NCBI GenBank assembly: GCA_947471745.1
Contig: CANJKZ010000091.1
Location: forward strand, 124,001 to 188,000
DNA length: 64,000 nt
Direction: 5' to 3'
Origin: Closterium sp. Naga37s-1
Lineage: Eukaryota; Streptophyta; Zygnematophyceae; Desmidiales; Closteriaceae
Shown here piece after piece: positions 10,294 to 21,676 of the stretch. The notes beneath the pieces are model-generated. The model did not search any database and was not told where the DNA came from. It saw only the letters and a list, made by a program, of their open reading frames with translations. Both the position numbers and the translations under genes were made by a program. How positions within the stretch are numbered: the first letter of the stretch is position 1; every line of letters starts with the position of its first letter.

Positions 10294-13200
10294 CTATAGT
10301 AAGTGAGGAAACGTAGGCACAAGGCCCAACAAAGTACAAAAGCGCTGATGATCACCAGACGGAAGTGCCTTGGTGAATATATCAGCAGTGTTGGCCTGAG
10401 TGGCCACGTGAGCAAGACGAAGCTGACCACGCTGCTGCAACTCTCAAGCAAGGAAGTAACGCAGAGCGATGTGCTTCGTTCTATGCTCCAGTCTGTGCTC
10501 CTAACACAAGGCAATGGCGGCCTTGTTGTCTACGTACAGAACTAGAGGAGAACAAGGCCGCTCTCCCAGGTCGGTCAGCAGGTAGGTGAGCCAGCGTAAC
10601 TCCTGTGCAGCCATGGTTGTGGCGTAGATCTCAGCCTCACAACTGGAGCTGAGAACAGAAGACGACCGGGTAGACCGCCAAGAAACAGAGCCGGAGCCAA
10701 GGCTGAACGAGTAACCCTGTGACGACCGCTGCGTAGCTAGGTCGTCAACCCAAGAACTGTCTGAGTGCCCAGTGAGGACAACTGGGCTCCGCCCTCCAAG
10801 CACGAGCCCCTTGCCCGATGTACTGCACAAGTAGCGCAGTACCCTCTTAGTAGCATCCATGTGCACCTTTTGGTGCCTACCAGGAGCCACGTAACGAGCC
10901 AGAAGGCCAAGAGGGTACGCAAGGTCAGGTCGAGTGCAGGTCATCAGGTACATGAGGCAGCCCACTAGCTCTGGGTACGGGCCACTCGGCACTACGGACT
11001 CGTCCGAAGGTGGAGGTGAGAGCGAGTGGCTTGTAGCCAGAGGAGTGTGCTGTGGCGAGGACCAGGTGAAGCCGAAGTGCTGAAGGACCTGCTGCACCAT
11101 GTGTGACTAAGTCAGTGTAATGGTGCGGCGTGCTCTGTCCCGGGTGATCTGCAAGCCAAGGTAGCTGCGCAGCTCACCTAGGTCTGTGCACGTGTGTCTC
11201 TTCTACAGCTCCGACTTCACCAGGGCGAGAGCCTCAGTGTCAGCAGTGGCAAAGACCGCGTCGTCGACGTATACGAGGATGTAGAACGGCGGCAGCGAAG
11301 TGTCGATGCGCAGAAACAGCGACGGGTCAGCAGTGGAAGGCGCAAACCCAAGAGCCGCAAGCGTCGTCCTCAGTGTGTCATGCCACTCACGAGGCGCCTG
11401 GCGGAGACCGTAGACTGGCCGACGGAGGCTCCACTGGGTACCAGGAGGGTACGGCCTAGTGAAGCCAGGTGGGCGGCGCAGCCAGATCTCCTCGTGCAGA
11501 ATGCCCTGTAAGAAGGCTGTGCTAAAGTCCAGAGAGTGAAGCTCATAGTCACGCTGAGCGGCAAGGTGCAGCAGCACACGAAGAGTGGTCATTATCGGGG
11601 TGGGGGAGAAGGTCTGGAAGAAGTCAACTCCCTGTCGCTGACTGAAGCCTCTAGCCACGTAACGAGCCTTGAAGACAGGCGGAGAACCCGGCGGCCGCTT
11701 CACCCTGAAAATCCACATGCCATCGATGATGTTCGCCCAAGGAGGGGGAACCTCATCGACGTAAGTGCCTGTGGACTTCCATGATGCCATCTCTGCGTCC
11801 ATGGTTGTCTGCCACTGAGAGGAGTAGGGACCCGCGATCGCCTCAGCGTAAGATCGAGGAGTCGGGATGTCTGGTGCATCCAGGTCTCCCTCAGAGGCAA
11901 GCAGCATGGCCACGAGATGAGGTACAGCAGACGCAAGACACTCAAGGTCCTCCTGCTTGTCCTCAAGGACGTCCGTGCCAAGAGCACACTCACCCCCCAC
12001 GGACGGACGACCGACAGACTCAGACTCAGCAACAAGACTAGCAGCGTAGTCTAGACGATAGGCAGTAGCAAAGTCAACAAGCTCAGCGACTAAGGCAGAC
12101 GCAGCAGTGGACTCAAAGGAAGGGTCAGTGACAACAGTGGCAAGCAGACGCGTGACAGTAGGGTGAGCAGCACGAACGCGGTCAAACTCAAGGTCAAGAA
12201 TGACAGGTAGAGAAGACGCAGGAGGGGACGGCAAGGGAACACGCTGCGGAGCAGAGGAAGGACGAAGAGCCGTGAGATGCGTGCCGGGGACAGCCGGCGG
12301 ACGCTCTCAAGGAACACGACGACCAGTACGACCAGTGCGGACAGTGCGACAGGCAAGACAGGACGAGACGCAGGCTCACGATGCTCAGGAAGACCTCCTG
12401 TCTGCTCAATGTAAGGAGAAGGAGCAGGCAGCGGTGAGCCAGGCTGTAAGGGAAGACCAGTAGAAGACGGGAGGCTAAGAACCTGGCGAAGCACTGAGTC
12501 TGGCGGTGGCAGAGATGATGGTGACGGCGGAGCGAAGAACAGTCGCGGCTGCACAGGGTCACCAGCACCAGTAGCTCCAACGCCAGCGCCAGCCGCAGCG
12601 GGGCCCCCAGCTCCAGCAGCTCCACCCTGACGGCGAACGTACCACTCACGCAGCTGCTGTGGGGAGAGCGGGAGTCGCCGACGAGAGTGTTGCGGCGAGG
12701 CACCAGCGGAGTGACTACGGAGGCGGCCGCTCCAAGGAGACTGCACACCAGGCGCCTCAGCACCCCCAGGCGCTGCACCCCCAGACTTAGTACCCCTAGG
12801 CACAGCACCCCCAGACTCAGAACCCCTAGGCTCAGCACCCCCAGACTTCGCACCCTCAGGCTCAGCACTCCCAGGCTCCTCACGGTCAGGCTCAGTACCT
12901 CCAGGCTCCACACCCCCAGGCTCCGCACCCCCAGGCTCAGCACCCCCAGGCTCCACACCCCCAGGCTCAGCACCCCCAGGCTCCGCACCCCTAGGCTCCG
13001 CACCCCCAGGCTCAGCACCCCCAGGCTCAGCACCCCCAGAAGCAGCACCCCGAGCAGCACCACCCCCAGCAGGACCTGAGTCACCAGTAACCTCAACCGG
13101 CTCGGGCAAGGGAGGAGGGTCTACCTCAGACACACCTGAAAGAGCGAGACCTGGAGCGGGGAGGGGGTCTACCCGGGGAGGACCTGGAGCGAGAAAGAGC

Positions 13201-14977
13201 GGCGGGGGGGGAAGAGAGGCAGTGCGGTAGGGAAAGAGACGGTAAAAGGGGACCGACTCGTCAAAGGTGACGTCCTGAGACGCAAAGACACGGCGCGAGG
13301 CGGGGTCGTAAAACTGCCAGCCAGGCGCGTCAGGGGGGAAGCCAAGAAAGACGCAGGGAATGGCACGAGGGGAGAGCTTGTCCACAGTGGTATCGCGGAC
13401 AAAGGCACGAGCACCCCAGACCCAGAAGCGTGACGCATTGCCAACCTCCCCCGTCCAACGTAGTGTGGGCGAGGTCTCCGGCACGGAGACATAGGGCCAG
13501 AGGTTGAGCTGATGCGCGGCGTACCGGACCGCAAACGGCCACAGAAAATGGGGGGCAGCCGCATGGATCATGGAGGTACGAGCGACCTCCATGACTAAGC
13601 CAATGCGGCGCTCAGCAACCCCATTCTGCTATGGAGAGGCCGGAAGCGTGAACGTTTGGCGGATGCCGTGCTCCTCACAGTAGGCTCGCAAGATGTCATA
13701 GGAGAACTCACCACCTCTGTCAGAGTGCAGACGGAGGACAGGAAAGTCCGACTGGAACCGCTCGCGGAGCTGGAGACGAACAGCGCGGATCCAGGGGATC
13801 AAAACATCAGGGACCTCCCCCTTGCCCTGCAAGGGGAAGACCGTGGTGTAACGCGTATAGTCGTCGACTACCAGCAGGAGGTACCGCTCGTGGCCCTGTC
13901 CACGGACGCGGGCTGGGCCCCACACGTCCAGGTGGAGAGTCTGCAGTGGAGCCTCTGTGGGAGGGAACGAGGAGGAGTGAGGAGCGGCGCGCTGCCGCCC
14001 CTCGACGCAAGGAATGCAGGGTGGCGCAGGCGAGGGAGGGAGGGAGGGCAGAGACCTAGGAAGACCAGAGACCAGGGAGCGAGATTGCATGCCACGAAGG
14101 CGAGGCAGGGAGGGATGACCAAGGCGGTGGTGCCAAAGGAGAGTCTAGTGCGACAGGCTGCGACACTCATACCGGGTAGCTACTTGTGCGGACGCAGCTG
14201 AGGAGACAAAGGGGTGGAGCGCGACGCAGGGGTGAGGGTGTACAGACTGGACCCAGGCGCACGTGTGAACGTGGCCAGGTGGCGGCCGGTCCGAGAGCAC
14301 GTGCTGATCGCCACACGCTGTCCTCCAGGAGTAAAGGTGTCAACCCAGTGATCCTGAAGGACGGCGGTACTCACCAGGTCCGTAGCGAACGAGGGGAGGT
14401 GGAGACCAGACAGCTCACCAGACGGGACCGCCGGACACGGAAGCACACTAGTGGTCCGTGCTAGCACTGGGCCCCCAGAGGGGTCAGCCAGTGAGACAGG
14501 GACAGGTGCAGGGAGGGGAGTGACTGTGGTGCTATCGCGAAAGAAACAGCGGGAAGCACCAGAGTCAAGTGTAAAGGTGTGCAAAGCCTGAGCGGACGCA
14601 GTACCAGGGAGAGCAGACTCGCTAGCACCTAGGGCTGCAGACTCTATACCTAGGTCAGGCGGCACATACAAGTAGCAGTCACCCTCAGCACTAACAGTCA
14701 ATGCATACATGGCAGCAAGAATTGCATCATAGTCAAGATCAAAGATAGGAACATCACGCCTAGACAGGTCTTCCCAGTGGGGAAACTCGGTAGCCTCGGG
14801 AAACTTGGCGCGCCCGGCGTCGCTAAGCCTAGAGAAGCAGCGATACGCAGTGTGAAAACCGTTGCATGGGCGGCCAGTGCGGGGGCCTGTGCGAATGATA
14901 TAGGGGCAGCGAACAGGACCCCCAGACGCCCCACGCTGAGCATACCAGTCATGAAGCTGCTGAGGGGAGGGGGTCTG
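10294..14977 (-). pseudogene. Element C pol: protease, integrase, RT, RNase H, with many nonsense codons
   Basis: From right to left: a conserved C...C...H...C box just after gag (about 14840-14905), protease FTLDSGASRCFF near 14560, integrase zinc motif HHRLGHP near 14120, integrase core (HLDVWGP, HSDRGGEF, QNGVAERRIG), a linker with PGGAE-type pentapeptide repeats (12770-13060), RT with YVDDAVFA near 11260 and RNase H ending at TAG 10294-10296. In-frame TAG codons lie at 14145, 13629, 11203, 11107 and 10501 and a TGA at 12307, with frameshifts near 14200 and 12350. Sister copies carry CAG at 13629, 11203 and 10501 and CAA at 11107. Confidence 0.9.
12770..13060 (-). repeat. 15-bp repeats encoding PGGAE-type pentapeptides in the element C linker
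   Basis: CAGGCTCAGCACCCC-like units repeat about 18 times and read GGAEP/GGVEP/RGAEP on the minus strand. Related repeats occur at 34330-34500 (element E) and 32820-32985 (element D). They lie between integrase and RT. Confidence 0.9.
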
Positions 14978-16051
14978 CTACTGCTGCTGCTGCTGCTGCT
15001 GCTGTGGCGGCTGCTGCTGCTGCTGCTGCTGTCCCTGGCCACTAGTGGAGCTGCCCTTCTGGCCGGATCCACTCCAGCCCCCACTGCCGCTGCCACCACC
15101 GCTGCCCCCTCCCCCACTACCGCCGCTGCCACCCCCACCGCTCCCAGTGCCACCGCTGCCCCCACCACCACCTCCACCCCCACGACCACCCCCACCACCT
15201 CTACCTCCCCCTCCGCCTCCACCACCGCCCCCTCCACCGCCACCCTCACCTCCCCTGCCACCCTTGCCGCCCCTGGCGCTGCGGCGCTTCCCACTAGGAG
15301 CGGAAGCAGCCCCGACCTCCTCAGCACCAAGGTAGTCGAGAGCAGCAGCAGCGGAGGCGTAGGAGGGGGCAAGAGGGGAGGGGGAGCACCCCTCAAAGAG
15401 GGGAGTGCGAGGAGTGCCACGAGCAGCACCTACAGTGAGAATGTTCTTTTCTGCTGCTAGGAGGTGCGTCTCAAAGTCGTTGACAGTGAGAGTGGTAGGG
15501 TCTAGCCCGAGAAAGTGGTCCCTGATGGAGCGAAGAGTGTCAGGGAGGCGGGTGACTAGGAAGTAGAGGGTAAAGTACATCGGGGGTTGATTCTGGGCGA
15601 GGAACTCGTCTGAGAGGGCAGCACGAAAGCGAGCGTCGCTAGTGCGCAGGTGAGAGATGAGGTCCTCAGAAGTGGTGAACGAGGACAAGTCGGGGAACAG
15701 GTAGGGTAGCATAAGGCGACCTACGGCTGCAGTGGCCGGGGAAGAGTAGCGGGCAACTACAGCGTCATACAGTGCCTTAGCAGTCTTGTGCCAGCTAAAA
15801 TGCGCGCGCTCTGTGATCGGCAGATGGTTGCGAATAGCGAGGCACGCAGCAGCATCGCGGGTCTGCCACTGTGAGCGGTCGAGAGCAGGAGCAGTGTCAG
15901 CAGGAGCAACGGCAGTGCCAGACGCGTGATCGAACAGTGAAACACCGTCCTTGGCATCAGTCATAAGAAACAGTTGCAGGTCGTCGAGCCAGGTGGTAAA
16001 CTCTATCGGGCGACCGTCAGGATCGAAAGCAAGAACGTTAAGCGTCGCCAT
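14978..16051 (-). CDS. Gag-like protein of element C
   Basis: The start is taken at the ATG at 16051 (MATLNVLAFDPDGRPIEF) because element E starts its gag at the same point; an in-frame ATG at 16180 falls in the leader. The 357 residues comprise a copia-type gag domain with ARYSSPATAAVGRLMLPYLF and RLPDTLRSIRDHFLG, then SARGGKGGRGG and a long glycine tract (plus-strand 15090-15290), then a Gln run from (CTG)n on the plus strand. No CX2CX4HX4C knuckle is present. The TAG at 14978-14980 interrupts the CAG run; reading continues open beyond it into the C...C...H...C box, so the stop is probably a mutation of CAG rather than a designed gag end. Confidence 0.8.
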   Translation of the reverse strand: MATLNVLAFDPDGRPIEFTTWLDDLQLFLMTDAKDGVSLFDHASGTAVAPADTAPALDRSQWQTRDAAACLAIRNHLPITERAHFSWHKTAKALYDAVVARYSSPATAAVGRLMLPYLFPDLSSFTTSEDLISHLRTSDARFRAALSDEFLAQNQPPMYFTLYFLVTRLPDTLRSIRDHFLGLDPTTLTVNDFETHLLAAEKNILTVGAARGTPRTPLFEGCSPSPLAPSYASAAAALDYLGAEEVGAASAPSGKRRSARGGKGGRGGEGGGGGGGGGGGGGGRGGGGGRGGGGGGGGSGGTGSGGGGSGGSGGGGSGGGSGSGGWSGSGQKGSSTSGQGQQQQQQQPPQQQQQQQQ

Positions 16052-16159
16052 GATTGCAGTGCAGGCAAGAGTAGCGTGCAGGCGACAAGGTAGAGTGCAA
16101 GCCAGGAGAAACTGCGTGCAAGGCTGCAGTGGCGGCGCACGAGCTGCTGGGGCGGCGCG

Positions 16160-16395
16160 CAAGTGGCTAGGGCGGCGCACGGGGCAGCAGCGGGCCGCGC
16201 GCAGGCTCCTAAGGCGGCGCGCGGGGCAGCAGCGGGCCGCGCGCGGGCTCCTTAGGCGGCGCGCGGGGCAGCAGCGGGCCGCGCGTGGGCTCCTAAGGCG
16301 GCGCGCGGGGCAGCAGCGGGCCGCGCGCAGGCTCCTTAGGCGGCGCGCGGGGCTGCAGCGGGCCGCGCGCGAGCTCCTAAGGCGGCGCGCGGGAA
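16160..16395. repeat. 42-bp tandem repeat in the element C leader, about 5 copies
   Basis: Units built on GGCGGCGCGCGGGGCAGCAG plus CGGGCCGCGCG and GCTCCTTA recur every 42 bp between the primer site and gag. Elements D and E have different GC-rich repeats at the same place. Confidence 0.85.
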
Positions 16396-16537
16396 AAAAA
16401 AAAAAGGCAGCGCAGTGCAGGCAAGGCAGGGCGCGTGCGTGAGGCGCAGCGCAGGCAAGGCAGGCAAGGCAGCGTGGGGCAGCGTGGTAACCGCAACGGT
16501 AGGTGGGCTCGAGGTAAGACGGTCCTACGGACCTACT

Positions 16538-16549
16538 GCTCTGAAACCA
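16538..16549 (-). other. Primer-binding site of element C
   Basis: The minus strand reads TGGTTTCAGAGC immediately after the 5' LTR, one base from TGGTATCAGAGC, the usual copia site complementary to the 3' end of initiator tRNA-Met. Confidence 0.9.
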
Positions 16550-16685
16550 TGTCTGAAATGCTAGGCAGGAATGAATGAACTAGAACAAGGTTGGGTACAA
16601 AATGTGAAACCCTAAAGGGGCTATACCCCATATTGGCTACCACACTACAGCCTAGACATATATAGCATATATATATAATTTGACA
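16550..16685 (-). repeat. 5' LTR of element C
   Basis: TGTCAAATTATATATATATG ... CATTTCAGACA on the minus strand, 136 bp, matching the LTR at 9934-10067. The TATATATATA run near its start differs in length from the partner. Confidence 0.95.
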
Positions 16686-17080
16686 TGATTTTGCTTGTAC
16701 TGTGACCTATATATATACCTGCATGCTTACTCTTGCTAGATAGTGATCACTGTACTGTTTGCTGTCTTTTATATAACTCTGCATGTGGACCCGCCTTGTG
16801 GCCATTTGCTTGTGCTCAGTGTGTGTGGTGAGGTGACTTCGTTGTCAGAATCCCAGCCACTAGACCACCGGGATAAAAGGGCTTGTTAAGTAGCGGGTCA
16901 GTGCGCCCATAACCCCCGAGGCCAACGTGTCTGTAACCCTTCCCTAGGATCAATCGGGGATCATCAGTGGACCTCTGACATTCATGATCCACCCTGAGCT
17001 TGCTTTTGCTTTGTTCTTCTCTTCATTGGTCTTGTGACCATTGTTTGCTCTGGCTATCCCCCACTTCGCCTATGGGGGCG
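16686..17080 (+). other. 3' untranslated region of element B with a 140-bp insertion
   Basis: It aligns with the element C 3' region and ends in the purine tract CTATGGGGGCG. Bases 16846-16985 are absent from C. On the minus strand they include TGGTCTAGTGGCTGGGATTC, which resembles the 5' half and A box of tRNA-Glu; no B box follows. Confidence 0.65.
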
Positions 17081-17216
17081 TGTCAAAATATATGTGTATT
17101 AACTTGTCTAGGCTATATAGGGGCTAGCCTTAGGGGGTACAGTTCTCACCTCGACACTCTTGTTTGTACCCCATCCTAGACCTAATTAATCACCTTTTCA
17201 CCTAACTCTCTCGACA
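17081..17216 (+). repeat. 3' LTR of element B
   Basis: TGTCAAAATATATGTG ... CTCTCGACA, 136 bp, same length and termini type as the element C LTRs but clearly diverged internally. It follows the B purine tract directly. Confidence 0.8.
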
Positions 17217-18022
17217 CCATTCTCAGTTCTCATCGTCGAACCCTATGACCTGCCAAGTGTACATCTGCACCCGCGCACCAATGAAAATCGCGCGCGAACA
17301 AACGTATGCGACCTGTTCGACTTGAACAAGCCAGGGGGCGCACCCTCGAAAATATTCCTTTGCTGTATCAACAATCATCGCGTGCATGGGGTATGCAGTA
17401 GAAAATTCCGTACCATCACAAACACCCACTAGCTACTTCAATGCAACCATCTCTCTGGATTTTTTTTTCCTATACCCCAAATGGTTTTGGCCCTCGTTCT
17501 GGTGTTTACAACTGCATCATTACAGTTTACGTTGTTTGAACTACACTTCTGAACACCCATCGTGTGTAAACGTCGCACAGCCGTACATTGGGAGTCCAGT
17601 TGGTGGGCTGCCTCGTTGAAGGCACGTGGCCCCAGCCCTCAGATGTCCAGACGTTTGGCCTTTGGCCATCCCCAGGAATGCCATCTTAGCTTCCCTATGT
17701 TCATTATGTAGTTTCAGTTTTCTTAGATAATACTAATGTACATTGATTGTGGCAGTATGGCGAATATACACGTCCCGAAACAGGTGTGTGATATTTCTGG
17801 GGTGGATGAGCGGCTCGGATGGTAGCGGTGCTTTTTGCCTAGGGTTCTGACAGATTGATCCGCGCGGAATGAGCAACCCCAAGGCCGACCCAACGGCTCG
17901 TCGTCATGCCAGCAACATGAGCATCCACAATCCCACACGCAAGCAAGGCCAGCTGCTGACAACCTCGAGGAGGCAGTGTTTTCAGTGAGGAATCCATGTT
18001 GAAGGAAGGCTTTTATTTTAGG
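17217..18022. other. Upstream flank of the CHX gene, nothing recognised
   Basis: No domain-bearing open frame is seen. The stretch presumably holds part of the CHX promoter, but no core promoter element could be assigned with confidence. Confidence 0.5.
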
Positions 18023-18276
18023 ATGGTATGATCTTTGTGAGCATCACCAGCTCGTTTTATTTTGTTTCTGTGATACGGCGGTCGTCTTAAACTTTCCTGG
18101 CCATGGCGATACATCGCTATTAACTCATACTAGTGTTGTGCAGATCAGCATGGTATGATCTTTGTGAGCATCACCAGCTCGTTTTATTTTGTTTCTGTGA
18201 TACGGCGGTCGTCCTAAACTTTCCTGGCCATGGCGATACATCGCTATTAACTCATACTAGTGTTGTGCAGATCAGC
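18023..18276. repeat. 127-bp tandem duplication upstream of CHX
   Basis: ATGGTATGATCTTTGTGAGC begins at 18023 and again at 18150. The two 127-bp copies differ at one seen position (CGTCTTAAAC against CGTCCTAAAC). The block ends 180 bp before the CHX start codon, so it lies in the promoter or 5' untranslated region. Confidence 0.95.
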
Positions 18277-18456
18277 AACATACAGCCATTGCACTTTCCT
18301 TTCTTCACTGCTTCTTTGGTCTCGGCGAGGATCTTCAGAAGTTTGTCATAAGTAGTCCATTGAGCTGGTGGTTTGTTTTCAATAATAAATTTGTTATCAG
18401 AAGGGCTTCTGGGCAGCGGTCAATAGAATCCTGTTAAGAGCAGATTACTTGCCACC

Positions 18457-21400
18457 ATGGTGGACAGTAGTGTTTGTCCTGGCTCATGTTACATGAATGC
18501 CACATCAGACGGCGTCTGGACTGGCGAAAAGCCCATTGATTACGCTTTGCCGCTGCTAATCATCCAGTTATGCTTGATTGTCATATTTTCCCGTGCCTTC
18601 GCTATCGTTCTGAAGCCACTGCGACAACCACGAGTTATCGCAGAAATGATGGTAAGCATGCCTACTTTTCTGTTGCAAAATATATAGAATCAGCTGCAGC
18701 TCTCCGTGACTTACATCCCTGGTGTCTCCATTTTTCGTCCATTGATATAAAGAGCCCGCGTACTCTCTTCTGCTGCCGGTAATCCCTCTACAGGTGATTC
18801 TCATATTTTGTTCCTCGTATGCAGGGAGGTATCGTCCTTGGAAGTTCATGCATGGGCTACATCCCAGGATTCACGGATGCCATATTTCCAAAAGACAGTC
18901 TCACGGTGCTGACGACGGTGGCCAACGTCGGCCTGCTTTACTTCCTCTTCACCGTCGGCCTCGAGCTCGACATGCGCTCCGTTGCTAAGACGGGCCGCGC
19001 TGCCCTGCTTATTGCGGTTGTTGGGATTACGCTGCCTTTTGCCCTGGGCATTGGGACGTCCTTCGCACTCCGTGCGGTTCTTAATGTAGAATCCTCGTTT
19101 GGTCCTTTCGTCATCTTTATGGGCGTCGCCATGTCCATCACTGCCTTCCCCGTTCTTGCTCGAATCCTTGCTGAGCGCAAGCTTCTGACAACTGATGTTG
19201 GCCAAATGGCCATGTCCGCTGCCGCTGTCAATGATGTTGCTGCCTGGATTCTCCTTGCCCTCGCCGTTGCGCTCTCCACTCCTGGCGCGAGCGCGGCTGT
19301 GGCAGCGTATATTTTGCTGTGCGGAGTGGCGTTTGTGGTGGTGATGTTTGTGGCGGTGCGGCCCTTGATGGCGTGGATAGCTCGCCGTGTGACCCCTGGC
19401 GAGCCAGTCCCGGAGTGGATAGTGGGAGTGGTGCTGGTGGGCGTGCTGCTGTGCGGGTTCGTGACGGACACCATCGGCATCCACGGCATCTTCGGCGCTT
19501 TCATCTTCGGCCTCGTGCTGCCCAAGGACGGCCCGCTGCCATCGCTGGTGATCGAGAAGATTGAGGACTTCACGTCCATCATCCTCCTCCCGCTTTACTT
19601 CGCCTCCAGTGGCCTCGCCGTCAAATTCCAGTCCATCTCCGGTGCTGGAGCTGTCGGCATGATCTTCCTTGTCATTGGCACGGCATGCGTGGGCAAGATT
19701 GGCGGGAGTATGGGATCTGCAATGATGGCGGGTTTGCCGGTGCGCAAGTCGTTGGTGCTTGGTGTGCTGATGAATACCAAGGGGCTGGTGGAGCTCATTG
19801 TGCTCAACATTGGGCTCGCCAAGAAGGTGAGAATCATAAAGTGAAAGGATTGTTTGTCAGTTTCTTTGGTTAATCTTGTGTTCTTCGCCCGTGTCAGTTC
19901 GTGCCCCCACGTCAAACACCATGCTGATGGCATTCTCTGTTATACTCTTTCGCATTCTCAGGTGATCACTCAGGAAATCTACTCCATCATGGTGATAATG
20001 GCGCTGGTGACGACGTTCATGACGACGCCGCTGGTGATGATGCTGTACAAGCCGGCGCGCAGGAAGCTGCCGCACACAACCAAGGTGGAGGAGCTGGCGA
20101 TGGTGAACGGGGAGCTGCGCCTGCTCGTGTGCGTGCACGGCATGAAGAACCTGCCCGCCATGCTCAACCTCACCGAGGTGTCGCGTGGCACGCGCAAGCG
20201 GCCGCTGCGCGTGTTCCTGATGCACCTGATGGAGCTGTCGGAGCGGTCGTCCGCCATCATGATGGTCACGCGCGTGCGGCGCGACGGGCGGCCGTACTGG
20301 TCCAAGGAGAGCGAGCAGGCGGGCAGGGACCAGGTGGTGGTGGCCTTCCAGGCGTACTCACAGCTGAGCCGCGTGAATGTGCAGCCGCTCACAGCCATCT
20401 CCAAGTTTGACAACATGCACGAGGACATCTGCATCACCGCAGCCGACAGACGCTCCAACCTCATCGTCCTGCCCTACCACAAATTCATGGTAATCATGCC
20501 TAGAGTTTCTTGGCTGTACGTACTTGCGCAAGGCGGGTTATTGCCTTTGTGCGATTCAAGATCATGTTTGCACTGAACAATATGCTCGCCTGCATGGTCC
20601 AGCTTATGTGTGTGCTTGTGATTCACGTGCCTCTGTTTCCGTGTTGTTGCCTTGTGATGTGGCGTGGCATGGCATGGCAGACCCCGGACGGGTCAATGGA
20701 GGCGGTGCATCCGGGCTTCCAGATGGTGACGCGCCGTGTGCTGCGAGCCGCGCCGTGCTCCGTGGCCATCCTGGTGGACCGCGGCTTTGGTGGGTTCTCG
20801 CACCTCTCCCCCACCGCCGTGTCGTACCGCATTGCCGTGCTCTTCTTCGGCGGGCCGGACGACCGTGAGGCGCTCACAGTGGCGTGGCGCATGGAGGAGC
20901 ACCCGGGAGTGTCCTTCTCTATCGTGCGCTTCGTGGCCACGGAGGAGGTGGAGCTGGGCTTTGTGGTGGCACAGCAGGAGCAGCGCTCGCTCGTGCATGC
21001 CAGTGGGTCTGCGTCTGGGCACGGGCACGCGCACAAGGGAGGGGACAAGACGGTGTCGTTCCTGGTGCCCGTGGATAAGGTGGAGGTGGACCGCGAGAGG
21101 GAGCTGGACGATGCGGCTCTGGCGCCCATCATTGACAAGGCCCGCCAGGAGGAAGCACTTGCAGCCAAGGAGGCAGCAGCAGCAGAGACGAGTGTGGATG
21201 GAGAGGGGGAGGCGAGTGGGAGTGTGCGGAAGCGGAAGATGGTGTACGAGGAGCGGCAGGTGGAGGATCCAGTGGCAGCGCTGACTGCAGCGAGTCTGGA
21301 CGACTACGACTTGGTGATTGTTGGCCGCGGCCGGCGCTCCACGGCCTTGGTGGCGCAGATTGCAGCGCAGCGCACGCCCTTCCGCTCCTACTTCCACGGC

Positions 21401-21676
21401 CCAGCAGCCATGAACCTGGGCAGGTTTGGACACAGTGGAGGCAGCACGCACGAGGGAGGCTCGGAGCTAGGCCCGGTGGGAGACATGCTGGTGGGCGTGG
21501 AGGGCAGTGCGTCCATTCTTGTGGTGCAGCAGCACGACCCACACCTCATGAAGAGCCCCTATCAAGTGGCTGATTCAACCCTGGCCTCTGTGGCGGAGAA
21601 TGGAGATGGTGGTGGTACTGCGGAGAATGGGGGCTCTTCAGATGAAGCACGGACCAGCGAGGAATTTCCAAGGTGA
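18457..21676 (+). CDS. CHX: CHX-type cation/H+ antiporter (CPA2 family)
   Basis: Four exons join in phase 0: 18457-18651, 18825-19826, 19962-20489 and 20681-21676 (TGA), about 906 residues, close to the 800-870 usual for plant CHX proteins. Introns of 173, 135 and 191 bp have GT-AG ends. The start is chosen for its GCCACCATGG context. Exon 1 carries the luminal N-terminus and first membrane helix; exon 2 most of the Na+/H+ exchanger domain, with VGLELD, AFPVLARIL and the CPA2 Asn-Asp pair at residues 201-202 (AAAVNDVAAW); exon 3 the last helices (MALVTTFMTTPLV) and first cytosolic part; exon 4 the hydrophilic C-terminal regulatory region. CHX proteins exchange K+ or Na+ for H+ and help set pH in endomembranes or at the plasma membrane. 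No break is seen. Confidence 0.95.

Larger units (their letters stand above)
9934..16685 (-). mobile_element. Full-length copia element C nested in element B
   Basis: The element is 6.75 kb with LTRs at both ends (134 and 136 bp), a primer site next to the 5' LTR, gag, protease, integrase, linker, RT, RNase H and a purine tract (CTATGGGGGTG on the minus strand) next to the 3' LTR. It is opposite in orientation to B and flanked by TGACT/TGATT. The LTRs are alike but differ by small changes, and the coding region is full of stops, so the insertion is not very recent. Confidence 0.95.
8078..17216 (+). mobile_element. Copia element B, 5'-truncated and split by element C
   Basis: The left half (8078-9933) begins abruptly inside pol and runs to the end of RNase H. 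The right half (16686-17216) is the matching 3' untranslated region, purine tract and 3' LTR; it aligns with the 3' region of the related element C at 10068-10300. Element C lies between the halves, flanked by TGACT and TGATT. B has no 5' LTR, primer site, gag or protease in the window. Confidence 0.9.

Noticed and set aside
12194..13096. 300-codon Leu/Gly/Val-rich frame (LGVLSLGV repeats) opposite or beside copia pol
   Set aside because: It is an out-of-frame reading of the PGGAE-encoding linker repeats of element C.
8267..14980. TAG read as glutamine (alternative genetic code, as in some ulvophyte algae)
   Set aside because: The CHX and PanK exons use CAG for Gln and contain no in-frame TAG, gypsy gag ends with TAG, and the other decayed elements carry unrelated stops; mutation of CAG explains the pattern better.
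14978..14980. Programmed readthrough stop between gag and pol of element C
   Set aside because: The TAG interrupts a CAG run, the following bases do not form a CARYYA context, and sister elements have no stop at that place.
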